From a virus, in the IMG/VR virus record IMGVR_UViG_3300044627_002343, positions 1 through 42,550 of that record: DNA of 42,550 nucleotides. One strand, 5' to 3'. Below are positions 6,202-12,266 of this stretch, piece after piece. Position 1 is the stretch's first letter. Each line of letters begins with the position of its first letter. Both the position numbers and the translations under genes were made by a program. The notes under the pieces are model-generated. The model was not told the origin of the DNA, did not search any database, and saw only the letters and a program-made list of their open reading frames with translations.

Positions 6202-6575
6202 GATTGTTCCTTTTTTTGTTCTTCTGTAAAAACCTTGCCATTGCCGTCGAAGAACACGGCAGAGGCACTATGCACGGCATTACCACTCACATCGACAAAG
6301 GTTGTGGTGGTGTACGGATTATACCGTACTGGACTCCATGAGTCAATGGTTGAACAGTCAGATGTCAGCATACCAACCACACCCGCATGAACATACTTTT
6401 TGCGTTCGCGGATGACTCGCTGCCGTCCTGCCTCAGACACCTTGAACCTACAGTTGACCAAGCGAATTGAATCCGCATGGCCGATAACACGGTTGGTCTT
6501 GGTATCCTTGATCGACCAACAGCCTTTGGTGAGATTGCGGTAGATGAACACGGGGTTGGTGGTTGATGTACTCAT
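6198..6575 (-). CDS. conserved hypothetical phage protein
   Basis: 125 residues. The region 'YRNLTKGCWSIKD', followed by 'LVNCRFKVSEAGRQRVIRER' and 'KYVHAGVVG', is typical of a small protein family found in many tailed phages and of unknown function. ATG overlaps the upstream stop as TGATG. Second gene of the 6811 operon. Confidence 0.85.
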   Translation of the reverse strand: MSTSTTNPVFIYRNLTKGCWSIKDTKTNRVIGHADSIRLVNCRFKVSEAGRQRVIRERKKYVHAGVVGMLTSDCSTIDSWSPVRYNPYTTTTFVDVSGNAVHSASAVFFDGNGKVFTEEQKKEQS

Positions 6576-6811
6576 CAGTAGATCCTCAAACCAGTACGGT
6601 ATTGAATGTCTTGGCCCATGTCCTTGCGGATCGTGTCCAAACAGCCCTCGACGTAATTATCATCGACGGTGATGCGAAAGTCAATCCCATTTTTACTCTC
6701 TTTGAGAATAACTGGTTTGACACCAACCGTATCACGAACCATGTAAATGAAATCGTGAAGAGGAATCTCTGCGGGAAGATTGCCGACGAAGTAATTGAAT
6801 GAGTGGGTCAT
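6575..6811 (-). CDS. small early protein
   Basis: 78 residues, MTHSFNYFVGNLPAEIPLHD..., alpha/beta-looking. No family recognised. First gene of a four-gene chain linked by stop-start overlaps. The ATG is six bases after TAGAAT, but the -35 (CATCAC) is poor, so this promoter may be weaker or may need an activator. Confidence 0.75.
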   Translation of the reverse strand: MTHSFNYFVGNLPAEIPLHDFIYMVRDTVGVKPVILKESKNGIDFRITVDDNYVEGCLDTIRKDMGQDIQYRTGLRIY

Positions 6812-6817
6812 GGTGGT

Positions 6818-6846
6818 ATTCTACAAAGATTTACTTGTAGGTGATG
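6818..6846 (-). promoter_or_regulatory. leaderless-type promoter with weak -35
   Basis: Minus strand: CATCAC (6846-6841), 17-bp spacer, TAGAAT (6823-6818), ACCACC, ATG at 6811. The -10 block is identical to the strong promoters; the -35 is not. Confidence 0.6.
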
Positions 6847-7001
6847 AACATTCTGAAGAGATTTGGAAAATTTCCATTCTCATCAGTATCATCCACATCA
6901 CACTCGTTCACAATGAAATCCTCAACCATGTTGAGTTCATCGGGTTCGAGTTCGTCAAGCATAGCGTTCAGGGATTCGTGTATGCGTTTCATTTGGTTCA
7001 T
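6831..7001 (-). CDS. 56-residue acidic early protein
   Basis: MNQMKRIHESLNAMLDELEP..., mostly helical and acidic, ending in an aromatic tail (NLFRMFITYK). ATGA overlap with the zinc-finger gene upstream. Last gene of the operon from the promoter at 7521-7549. Function unknown. Confidence 0.65.
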   Translation of the reverse strand: MNQMKRIHESLNAMLDELEPDELNMVEDFIVNECDVDDTDENGNFPNLFRMFITYK

Positions 7002-7210
7002 CTTGCCCTCGTATACTCACGGTTGAGTCGTTCGGCATCACCCTTTGACTTGGCTACGAAAAGATCCCCACCCGTCTTGTGTGGGTAGATCATTCGTGCC
7101 ACATACTTGAAGGTGTGCTTGTCTGAGCAGTTGATACAATACTCTGTATCAGGCAAAAAATCAAGCCGTGCCTGTGGAATTTCGTCGCCGCAGTCATTGC
7201 ACTTGCACAT
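6998..7210 (-). CDS. DksA/TraR-like zinc-finger protein
   Basis: 70 residues. C3-x-C6-G-x-E-I-P-x-A-R-L...C25-x-x-C28 (CNDCGDEIPQARLDFLPDTE then YCINC) is the four-cysteine zinc finger of the DksA/TraR family, which acts in the RNA polymerase secondary channel. Here the finger is N-terminal, so it may only share the finger. It could modulate host transcription or be a plain zinc ribbon. Coupled upstream by TAATG and downstream by ATGA. Confidence 0.7.
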   Translation of the reverse strand: MCKCNDCGDEIPQARLDFLPDTEYCINCSDKHTFKYVARMIYPHKTGGDLFVAKSKGDAERLNREYTRAR

Positions 7211-7350
7211 TATTTCATCTTCCTGTTCATGATGTCAAGATAACGAATGATCTTGGCGGTATCTGAACGAATCCCGCTGAGGTAGACCGTACACATGACA
7301 AAGCAGACAAAGAAGATGAAGGTGAGGAAACACCAAAGAAGTTCGGTCAT
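7210..7350 (-). CDS. 46-residue membrane protein
   Basis: MTELLWCFLTFIFFVCFVMC followed by a polar tail (SGIRSDTAKIIRYLDIMNRK): one N-terminal transmembrane helix. ATGA overlap with the upstream gene and TAATG overlap with the downstream gene support it. Function unknown. Confidence 0.65.
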   Translation of the reverse strand: MTELLWCFLTFIFFVCFVMCTVYLSGIRSDTAKIIRYLDIMNRKMK

Positions 7351-7493
7351 GCGAATGCCCTCCGAAGTTCGGCCTTGGAATCACGTCGATCCCGAATTGG
7401 GTCACGATCCTTGTTCGCCCATGTCTTTGGGCGTTGGTGGTGGTGGCCCTTGCGGGTACTTGTACTTGTAGATGTCTTGATGGTAATTTTCAT
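7347..7493 (-). CDS. 48-residue basic protein
   Basis: Very basic, with an STSTSTRKGHHHQRP stretch and an RDPIRDRRDSKAELRRAFA tail. Possibly nucleic-acid binding. First gene of a four-gene operon. AAGGA lies about ten bases before the ATG, and the promoter at 7521-7549 gives a short leader, so this operon is not leaderless. Confidence 0.6.
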   Translation of the reverse strand: MKITIKTSTSTSTRKGHHHQRPKTWANKDRDPIRDRRDSKAELRRAFA

Positions 7494-7520
7494 CCTAGTT
7501 TTCCTTATACCAGACAGTTT

Positions 7521-7549
7521 ATTTTACCAAGGTTTTGAAATCTTGTCAA
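7521..7549 (-). promoter_or_regulatory. early promoter with a leader
   Basis: Minus strand: TTGACA (7549-7544), 17-bp spacer, TAAAAT (7526-7521). Start near 7514; leader of about 21 bases with AAGGA before the ATG at 7493. Confidence 0.75.
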
Positions 7550-7586
7550 GCCCCTTCAGAACGCCAAAAAAACGGTTTGTAGGTAC

Positions 7587-7615
7587 TTGACATGGAAACC
7601 AACTACTTATACAAT
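7587..7615 (+). promoter_or_regulatory. leaderless-type promoter of a noncoding RNA
   Basis: TTGACA (7587-7592), 17-bp spacer, TACAAT (7610-7615), CCGCCC, then ATG at 7622, which is followed at once by TAA. Same geometry as the mRNA promoters but no open frame follows. Confidence 0.8.
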
Positions 7616-7621
7616 CCGCCC

Positions 7622-7842
7622 ATGTAAGTTCTATATTACATGGTTCCTCCACCAACGGAGGCAGAGGGATGCGTATTCTGTAATTTCGCATACACCCGTC
7701 AAAGTGTTCATTTTGGCTGCAAGACAGATACACTCATCATATCTGTCTAAGATTATAGGGTTATGGGTGAGTGCGAAAGTGAATATTTGCCATCGTAGAT
7801 GGTCTACCTGTATTCACGATCAACCACACAAGGTAGATGTCT
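7622..7842 (+). ncRNA. putative structured noncoding RNA
   Basis: No gene with start signals lies here, but perfect stems follow one another: 7621-7627/7636-7642 (7 bp), 7646-7650/7657-7661, 7669-7673/7687-7691, 7722-7730/7740-7748 (9 bp), 7779-7785/7811-7817 (7 bp) enclosing 7790-7794/7798-7802. Two more pairings would be pseudoknots: loop CACTCA (7731-7736) with TGAGTG (7768-7773), and TCTACC (7803-7808) with GGTAGA (7832-7837). The 3' end is uncertain; the inverted repeat at 7843-7864 may mark it. It does not match tRNA, tmRNA, RNase P or a group I intron as far as I can tell. Confidence 0.6.
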
Positions 7843-7885
7843 GATTGTACTTGACGGTACAATCGGGCTTTGGTAAGATACAAAC
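7843..7885 (+). promoter_or_regulatory. leaderless promoter inside an inverted repeat
   Basis: TTGACG (7851-7856), 17-bp spacer ending TTTGG, TAAGAT (7874-7879), ACAAAC, ATG at 7886. The -35 hexamer is exactly the loop of an 8-bp perfect inverted repeat GATTGTAC/GTACAATC (7843-7850, 7857-7864). This could be an operator or the end hairpin of the upstream RNA. Confidence 0.8.
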
Positions 7886-8119
7886 ATGGAAACACATCCA
7901 TCAAATCACTACAAACCTTTCATGGGATCGTCATTTGACATTCCAACACTTGATCAGTCCGTTCGGTTGATTGTGTGTTTGGATGACAACAACACAAGCA
8001 ATGTCACGCTGAATGTTTATTCAGCCGACAAACAAAAACACGAAATTGTAGTCAGTCGTCATGACCTGATTCGTGTTGCCGAAGCCATGAAAATTCTTGA
8101 CCCATTCAGGAACATCTAA
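7886..8119 (+). CDS. early protein of unknown function
   Basis: 77 residues, METHPSNHYKPFMGSSFDIP... with a beta-rich middle (LIVCLDDNNTSNVTLNVYSA) and a C-terminal helix. No family recognised. First gene of a small plus-strand operon. Leaderless start fixed by the promoter. Confidence 0.75.
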   Translation: METHPSNHYKPFMGSSFDIPTLDQSVRLIVCLDDNNTSNVTLNVYSADKQKHEIVVSRHDLIRVAEAMKILDPFRNI

Positions 8120-8217
8120 TGGAACTTAGCATCATCGTCACAATCTGTGTTGCCGTGATCGCCACGGTAATGGTCGCACGGTACTTCATTCACAACATTT
8201 TCGGAGACAACGATTGA
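8119..8217 (+). CDS. 32-residue membrane peptide
   Basis: MELSIIVTICVAVIATVMVARYFIHNIFGDND: one transmembrane helix and a short polar tail. Coupled upstream by TAATG and downstream by a TTGA overlap. Function unknown; one of several such micro-membrane proteins here. Confidence 0.6.
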   Translation: MELSIIVTICVAVIATVMVARYFIHNIFGDND

Positions 8218-8462
8218 GCAACAGTCAAGAAGTCTACTTCAATTACCTCAAGCCTCTCATTGGCGGCAAGATCAAGAAGATCGTTGTCGATCCTGATAAG
8301 TATGGTGATACTTACATGGGGCTGATCGTTGAGAACGGCAAGCGTACCTACGAGGTTATTGCAAATGCAGACCCCGAAGGAAATGGTGCAGGATTCCTGC
8401 AAGTCACCAAAATCTCAGACTTCACGACAAAGAAGATTGACAGCAAGGCAGTAGCGGAGTAA
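8214..8462 (+). CDS. early protein, TTG start
   Basis: 82 residues with a strand-rich pattern (KIKKIVVDPDKYGDTYMGLI, then TYEVIANADPEG), perhaps a small beta barrel. The start is a TTG overlapping the upstream TGA (TTGA), parallel to the ATGA junctions. The stop TAA forms the first half of the -10 box TAAAAT of the next gene, and the -35 TTGACA (8437-8442) is coding sequence here. Confidence 0.75.
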   Translation: MSNSQEVYFNYLKPLIGGKIKKIVVDPDKYGDTYMGLIVENGKRTYEVIANADPEGNGAGFLQVTKISDFTTKKIDSKAVAE

Positions 8463-8465
8463 AAT
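8437..8465 (+). promoter_or_regulatory. leaderless promoter inside the upstream gene's end
   Basis: TTGACA (8437-8442), 17-bp spacer, TAAAAT (8460-8465), ATGAGC, ATG at 8472. The TAA of the -10 box is the stop codon of the 8214-8462 gene. Confidence 0.85.
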
Positions 8466-8471
8466 ATGAGC

Positions 8472-8717
8472 ATGACACAGCAACTCAAAGTCCTCAAGCA
8501 CACCTACACAAACATGAATCTTGGTCGCTGCTACAATCGTGAGAACCACACGATCCTCATCGAAGGTACTCACCCCAAGGAAGTGATCGACTCGTATGGT
8601 GAGAACTATGTTCAGACTCACCAACGAGGTCAGATGAACAGTTACGATGGCTTCAAGGTGCGTGATGATGGCAACACCGAAGTCTACATTTCACATACCA
8701 TCGACAGCGGCGACTGA
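8472..8717 (+). CDS. conserved-looking early protein
   Basis: 81 residues, MTQQLKVLKHTYTNMNLG..., with 'ILIEGTHPKEVIDSYGENYV' in the middle. No family recognised. An in-frame ATG six bases earlier (8466) exists; 8472 fits the leaderless spacing shared by all other genes. The 13517 gene shows the same ATGAGC-ATG arrangement. Confidence 0.75.
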   Translation: MTQQLKVLKHTYTNMNLGRCYNRENHTILIEGTHPKEVIDSYGENYVQTHQRGQMNSYDGFKVRDDGNTEVYISHTIDSGD

Positions 8718-8719
8718 GC

Positions 8720-9017
8720 CGATCTCGACTAGACGAGTAACAAATGGGATTAGGTCTAGTGCGGGGAGGGTAATCCTCCCATTCCCCAATGGCTTTACTA
8801 TGGTGGTTTGCTTCCCCATAGTATCGTAAAATAAAAGGAATGATATCACCTTTTACTATTGGCCTTGATCTGTTATATGATCCAATCTACAGATCATTGT
8901 AATAAATAATACGCTCATGGATTGGAGGCGCAGATTCACCGTATGACTTGACTTGTTGCAACTGGTCAAGAAACAGCGGTGATATCTGTTTCTAAATATA
9001 GACAAGGAGTTTTTATT
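8720..9017 (+). ncRNA. long structured leader or noncoding RNA
   Basis: 298 bases without a gene before the ORF at 9018. Perfect stems: ACTAGAC/GTCTAGT (8728-8734/8754-8760), GGGAGG/CCTCCC (8764-8769/8775-8780), TACTATGG/CCATAGTA (8796-8803/8816-8823), and a 9-bp closing stem GATATCACC/GGTGATATC (8842-8850/8978-8986). Inside it are TGATCTGT/ACAGATCA (8866-8873/8889-8896) and CTTGAC/GTCAAG (8947-8952/8965-8970). Loop TCCAATC (8881-8887) can pair with GATTGGA (8920-8926), a pseudoknot. AATGGGA (8743-8749) can pair with TCCCATT (8777-8783), competing with the GGGAGG stem. Promoter not identified. Confidence 0.55.
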
Positions 9018-9155
9018 ATGGCACGAAATTATCGTAAGGGTAAGGGTGCAGGCCCAATCCCACACTCATCACGCGGCAAGAAGTATTTGTTGTTTTTGAA
9101 GTCTGTGAATCGAAAGCGAAATTACTCTCAGAAAGTTGATAGTAAAAACCAATAA
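9018..9155 (+). CDS. 45-residue very basic protein
   Basis: MARNYRKGKGAGPIPHSS... then RGKKYLLFLKSVNRKRNY: high in lysine and arginine, probably nucleic-acid or ribosome binding; function unknown. Supported by AAGGAG eight bases before the ATG and a strong terminator just after the stop. A GTTGATAGT repeat (9135-9143) lies inside the reading frame. Confidence 0.65.
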   Translation: MARNYRKGKGAGPIPHSSRGKKYLLFLKSVNRKRNYSQKVDSKNQ

Positions 9156-9157
9156 AA

Positions 9158-9185
9158 AAATCAGGGGGCGTAAGCCCCCTGATTT
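9158..9185. terminator. bidirectional intrinsic terminator
   Basis: AAATCAGGGGGC - GTAA - GCCCCCTGATTT: a 10-12 bp GC-rich stem with a tetraloop between the convergent genes ending at 9155 and 9185. The U-run is best on the minus strand (TTTTTTATT), so it mainly terminates the 9185-9583 gene. Confidence 0.9.
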
Positions 9186-9583
9186 CATTCATCATCCTCA
9201 ACCTCATCATCGAAGTCGTAGTCATCGACATTCACGATGATGTAGTCAGGACAATAGTCCTCACCCTCAACCCCATCCTCATCCACAGGCCATTGCATAT
9301 CGTAGATGGCCCTGTCGAGTCCATTGTCAAGCCCAAAGATTTCATTCTCGTCCATCAGTCCGCTCTCAAGGAGCATCTTGCAGAATTCTGCATCAATCTG
9401 TGCATTGTCCCGAAGTGCATCCCAAAATGAAACTAGGTCATCAGTCATGTAATCATCGAACATGAGATCGACCATCTCCATAACGTGGTTTGCGTCATCA
9501 ACCTTGTACCCATTGCTGCGCGAAAACTCATAGAAGAGTTTTCCAAGTTGGTACACGCGAGTTTCATCGGATTCGTAGTTCAT
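9185..9583 (-). CDS. acidic early protein
   Basis: 132 residues with helical N-terminal two-thirds and a very acidic C-terminus (VNVDDYDFDDEVEDDE). No family recognised. An acidic tail could mimic DNA, but that is speculation. Monocistronic, leaderless start six bases after TAAAAT, terminator directly after the stop. Confidence 0.8.
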   Translation of the reverse strand: MNYESDETRVYQLGKLFYEFSRSNGYKVDDANHVMEMVDLMFDDYMTDDLVSFWDALRDNAQIDAEFCKMLLESGLMDENEIFGLDNGLDRAIYDMQWPVDEDGVEGEDYCPDYIIVNVDDYDFDDEVEDDE

Positions 9584-9589
9584 GTGCGT

Positions 9590-9618
9590 ATTTTACCCTT
9601 TTTGGATTGAGCGGTCAA
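9590..9618 (-). promoter_or_regulatory. leaderless-type promoter
   Basis: Minus strand: TTGACC (9618-9613), 17-bp spacer, TAAAAT (9595-9590), ACGCAC, ATG at 9583. Confidence 0.85.
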
Positions 9619-9623
9619 GAAAT

Positions 9624-9651
9624 ATCCTAGTGAACTTTCGCTCACTAGGAT
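9624..9651 (-). terminator. terminator hairpin
   Basis: ATCCTAGTGA (9624-9633) and TCACTAGGAT (9642-9651) form a 10-bp perfect stem with an 8-base loop, followed on minus by ATTTCTT. It ends the 9677-9901 gene just before the next promoter. Confidence 0.75.
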
Positions 9652-9676
9652 CATTTGGCGAGTTCAAGGCTCGCTA

Positions 9677-9901
9677 TTAGTTGGCGAGGAGGATACCCCC
9701 CGTTCGGCCTCGCTTGAACTGAACGCGAGTTCCAAACACTTGGATCAGCGTCTTGCGAGCCTCAACCACGCTCATGTTTCCTGCGGATGCAAGATCCGAC
9801 AGGGTAACACGCTCATTGTTGCTGAGGCGAGTCTCAAGAAGGGATGCGATAATGTGAGTCGAGGCCGTGGCCGTCGCCGTTTGAATGGTGCTTGTGTCCA
9901 T
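9677..9901 (-). CDS. small HTH-type DNA-binding protein, paralogue 1
   Basis: 74 residues. The second half (ERVTLSDLASAGNMSVVEAR then KTLIQVFGTRVQFKRGRTGG) looks like a winged or simple helix-turn-helix with a basic RGRxGGI end. It aligns without gaps to the 74-residue protein at 13517-13741. Likely a transcription regulator of this phage. Start chosen at 9901 rather than 9907 because it sits six bases after TAAACT. Confidence 0.75.
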   Translation of the reverse strand: MDTSTIQTATATASTHIIASLLETRLSNNERVTLSDLASAGNMSVVEARKTLIQVFGTRVQFKRGRTGGILLAN

Positions 9902-9907
9902 GTGCAT

Positions 9908-9936
9908 AGTTTAGTTTCTTTTCCTTCGTGAGTCAA
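9908..9936 (-). promoter_or_regulatory. leaderless-type promoter
   Basis: Minus strand: TTGACT (9936-9931), 17-bp spacer, TAAACT (9913-9908), ATGCAC, ATG at 9901. Confidence 0.75.
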
Positions 9937-9973
9937 CACCTTTGAAGAGTTTTTCAGATTTTTTTCCATGCCA

Positions 9974-10002
9974 TTGATTTTACATGGGTGGTTTGGTATA
10001 AT
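9974..10002 (+). promoter_or_regulatory. leaderless-type promoter with extended -10
   Basis: TTGATT (9974-9979), 17-bp spacer ending TTTGG, TATAAT (9997-10002), GACCTC, ATG at 10009. TGG before TATAAT is an extended -10 element. Confidence 0.9.
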
Positions 10003-10008
10003 GACCTC

Positions 10009-12102
10009 ATGCACACGCAAACGAACAAGCAATCCAAGTCCGTTCTGTCAAGGCTTCTCGCTTCTGAGAATATCACCGTGATCCATGACAACAAGGCTCG
10101 CACAGCGTCATTCGACGTTCGCAATCGTGTTCTCACGCTTCCCGTGCTTGGTGAGATGTCCAACGAACTCTACGACATGATCGTGGGGCATGAGGTTGGT
10201 CATGCTCTTTACACTCCATATACGGAGAAGGATGAGGAGTCCATCAAGAATGGCAAGCCAATGGCAGCAGCCGTGGAAATTGGTGGTGAGGAACACGCAA
10301 ACCATGCTATGGGATACCTCAACGTGGTTGAGGATGCCCGTATCGAAAAGTTGATGAAGGAGAAGTTCGGAGGTCTTCGACGCGACTTCTACATCGGTTA
10401 CAAGGATCTTGATGAACGTGATTTCTTCGAGATTCGTGGTAAGGATGTGTCCAAGATGGGATTCATCGACCGAATCAACCTTCACTACAAGGTTGGCACA
10501 TACCGACACAACTTCATCAAGTTCTCCGATGAGGAGATGCCATTCATCGAAGAGATTGATCAGGCTCGTACCTTTGAGCAAGTCATTGCCGTGACCAAGA
10601 AAATTTGGGAATACTGCAAGGACAAGAAGCGTGACAGCCGTGAGGATGGAGAGGGTGGAAAGACCGCTGTCGGTTTTGGCAATGGTACGGGTAATGCCAC
10701 CTCTGTGAAGGGAGAGGAATCGGAAAACAAGAACAGCGAAAATCGCCTTGATGGATACAGCAATCAGGGTATTCTCCCTGATCAATGCTCGACACAGCAG
10801 ATCCTTGAGAGCCACCTTCGCAAAATGGCATCCAACACATACGATAATTATTTTTACCAAACGATTCCATCGTTGAAGAACAATGTTATCGTTGACTACA
10901 AGGGTGTGATGCGTTATTATCACGGTTACGACACTCGTCATCGTGATGCCTATGACATGGCAAACAAGGACTACCAAGAGTTTGCGAACAAGTCAAAGGC
11001 CGCTGTGAACATTCTGTGCAAGCAGTTCATGACAAAGAAAGCGGCCCGTGACAGTTTCCGTTTGTCGGTGAACAAGACAGGCGTAATTGACACGGTACGC
11101 ATGATGAACTTCCATTTCACGGATGATATCTTCATGCGTCAAACGACGATGAAGAAGGGAAAGTCTCACGGTCTTGTCTTCTTCATGGATTGGTCAGGCA
11201 GCATGGCAGTATGCCTTGAGGATACGCTGAAGCAACTCTTTCAGATTGTTCTGTTCTGCAAGCGATTGAACATTCCGTATGAGGTTTACGCTTTCACATC
11301 TCGTTTCGCAGAACTTGACAACAACAAGTCTGACTTTGAGTATCCATCAGACATGAAGGGTTCCAAGATGGGTTTCAACAACTTCAGTCTGTTGAATATT
11401 CTTTCATCACGGATGAATGGTGTTGACTTCAACACGATGATGCGAAATCTGTTTGTGCAGATCAACGGATACTCACGACGAAGCCAGTACAACTACAGCA
11501 TTCCTCCACAGATGGAGTTGTCATCAACCCCACTCAATGAGGCGGTCGTCGCCGCCATGAAGATTGTCCCCAAGTTCAAGCAGGATAACAACTTGGACAT
11601 TGTTCATACGGTGTTCCTTACTGACGGGGAAACAACTGGTTCAAGCATCTGTGGCTCATCGGCCTACATGAAGTCTTTCATCATTGTCGGCAAGAAGACG
11701 TATCAGGTGATGGAGGGTACATCATCCACCGACGCACTCTATACGGCATTCTCCGACATTACTGGATGCCGCAGCATCGGTATCTTCCTCGACTCACGCC
11801 GACGTGGTGGAATGTCGAACAACGTAACCACGCGATTTTTCAAGAACAATCAAGTACTTGAAAAGGCAAAGAGTACCTACGACAAGGAAGGTTTTGCGGT
11901 TGCAGACAAGTCATGCCACGGACATGACGAACTCTTCATCATTCAGGGAAATGCTTCGATTGAGGATGATGATCTTGACGAAATTCTTTCCGATAAGAAG
12001 TCGAACGTCGGTATTCGGAATGCGTTCATCAAGACGATGGATAAGCGTACATCATCCCGCGTCATGCTCAACCGATTCATCGACCTGATCGCGGTCGAGT
12101 AA
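10009..12102 (+). CDS. metallopeptidase-like/VWA-domain protein (CobT-like partner of AAA+)
   Basis: 697 residues. HEVGHALYTPY (residues 61-71) is an HExxH zinc-protease motif. A polar, glycine-rich linker follows around residues 220-260. The C-terminal half is a von Willebrand A domain with the MIDAS motif DWSGSM (from D394). Such proteins occur beside a MoxR/CobS-like ATPase in marine T4-like phages, and the next gene encodes one. By family knowledge, MoxR-VWA pairs act as ATP-driven chaperones or remodelers; the phage target is unknown. Start 10009 is set by the promoter; a GTG at 9988 would overlap the -10 box. Confidence 0.9.
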   Translation: MHTQTNKQSKSVLSRLLASENITVIHDNKARTASFDVRNRVLTLPVLGEMSNELYDMIVGHEVGHALYTPYTEKDEESIKNGKPMAAAVEIGGEEHANHAMGYLNVVEDARIEKLMKEKFGGLRRDFYIGYKDLDERDFFEIRGKDVSKMGFIDRINLHYKVGTYRHNFIKFSDEEMPFIEEIDQARTFEQVIAVTKKIWEYCKDKKRDSREDGEGGKTAVGFGNGTGNATSVKGEESENKNSENRLDGYSNQGILPDQCSTQQILESHLRKMASNTYDNYFYQTIPSLKNNVIVDYKGVMRYYHGYDTRHRDAYDMANKDYQEFANKSKAAVNILCKQFMTKKAARDSFRLSVNKTGVIDTVRMMNFHFTDDIFMRQTTMKKGKSHGLVFFMDWSGSMAVCLEDTLKQLFQIVLFCKRLNIPYEVYAFTSRFAELDNNKSDFEYPSDMKGSKMGFNNFSLLNILSSRMNGVDFNTMMRNLFVQINGYSRRSQYNYSIPPQMELSSTPLNEAVVAAMKIVPKFKQDNNLDIVHTVFLTDGETTGSSICGSSAYMKSFIIVGKKTYQVMEGTSSTDALYTAFSDITGCRSIGIFLDSRRRGGMSNNVTTRFFKNNQVLEKAKSTYDKEGFAVADKSCHGHDELFIIQGNASIEDDDLDEILSDKKSNVGIRNAFIKTMDKRTSSRVMLNRFIDLIAVE

Positions 12103-12128
12103 ACTTTCTCTTCTGATAAGGTTTCATA

Positions 12129-12172
12129 AAATTCACGGTAGTCTTCTTGACTTGCCGTGAATTTTTATTTTC
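12129..12172 (+). terminator. intrinsic terminator
   Basis: AAATTCACGG (12129-12138) and CCGTGAATTT (12155-12164) form a 10-bp stem followed by TTATTTTCATTTTG. It ends the VWA gene and separates it from the ATPase gene, which has its own promoter. Confidence 0.85.
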
Positions 12173-12231
12173 ATTTTGTTTGTTGGTCATACAAGTATCT
12201 ATGAAAATTTTTGGAAATCATTCCATGTGCA

Positions 12232-12260
12232 TTGATTTCTTTCATGGTCATTGATATAAT
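12232..12260 (+). promoter_or_regulatory. leaderless-type promoter
   Basis: TTGATT (12232-12237), 17-bp spacer, TATAAT (12255-12260), ATGCGT, ATG at 12267. Confidence 0.9.
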
Positions 12261-12266
12261 ATGCGT

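Noticed and set aside
7524-7733. Minus-strand frame overlapping the structured RNA
   Set aside because: No start signals; the region is better explained by the plus-strand promoter and stems.
8865-8893. TTGATC-N17-TACAGA as a promoter inside the 8.72-9.02 kb region
   Set aside because: The -10 is poor and no gene start follows at the usual distance; both boxes are parts of the TGATCTGT/ACAGATCA stem.
10108-10977. Long minus-strand frame inside the VWA gene
   Set aside because: Hydrophobic, low-complexity translation typical of an antisense frame; no promoter or ribosome-binding site; the plus gene has clear motifs.
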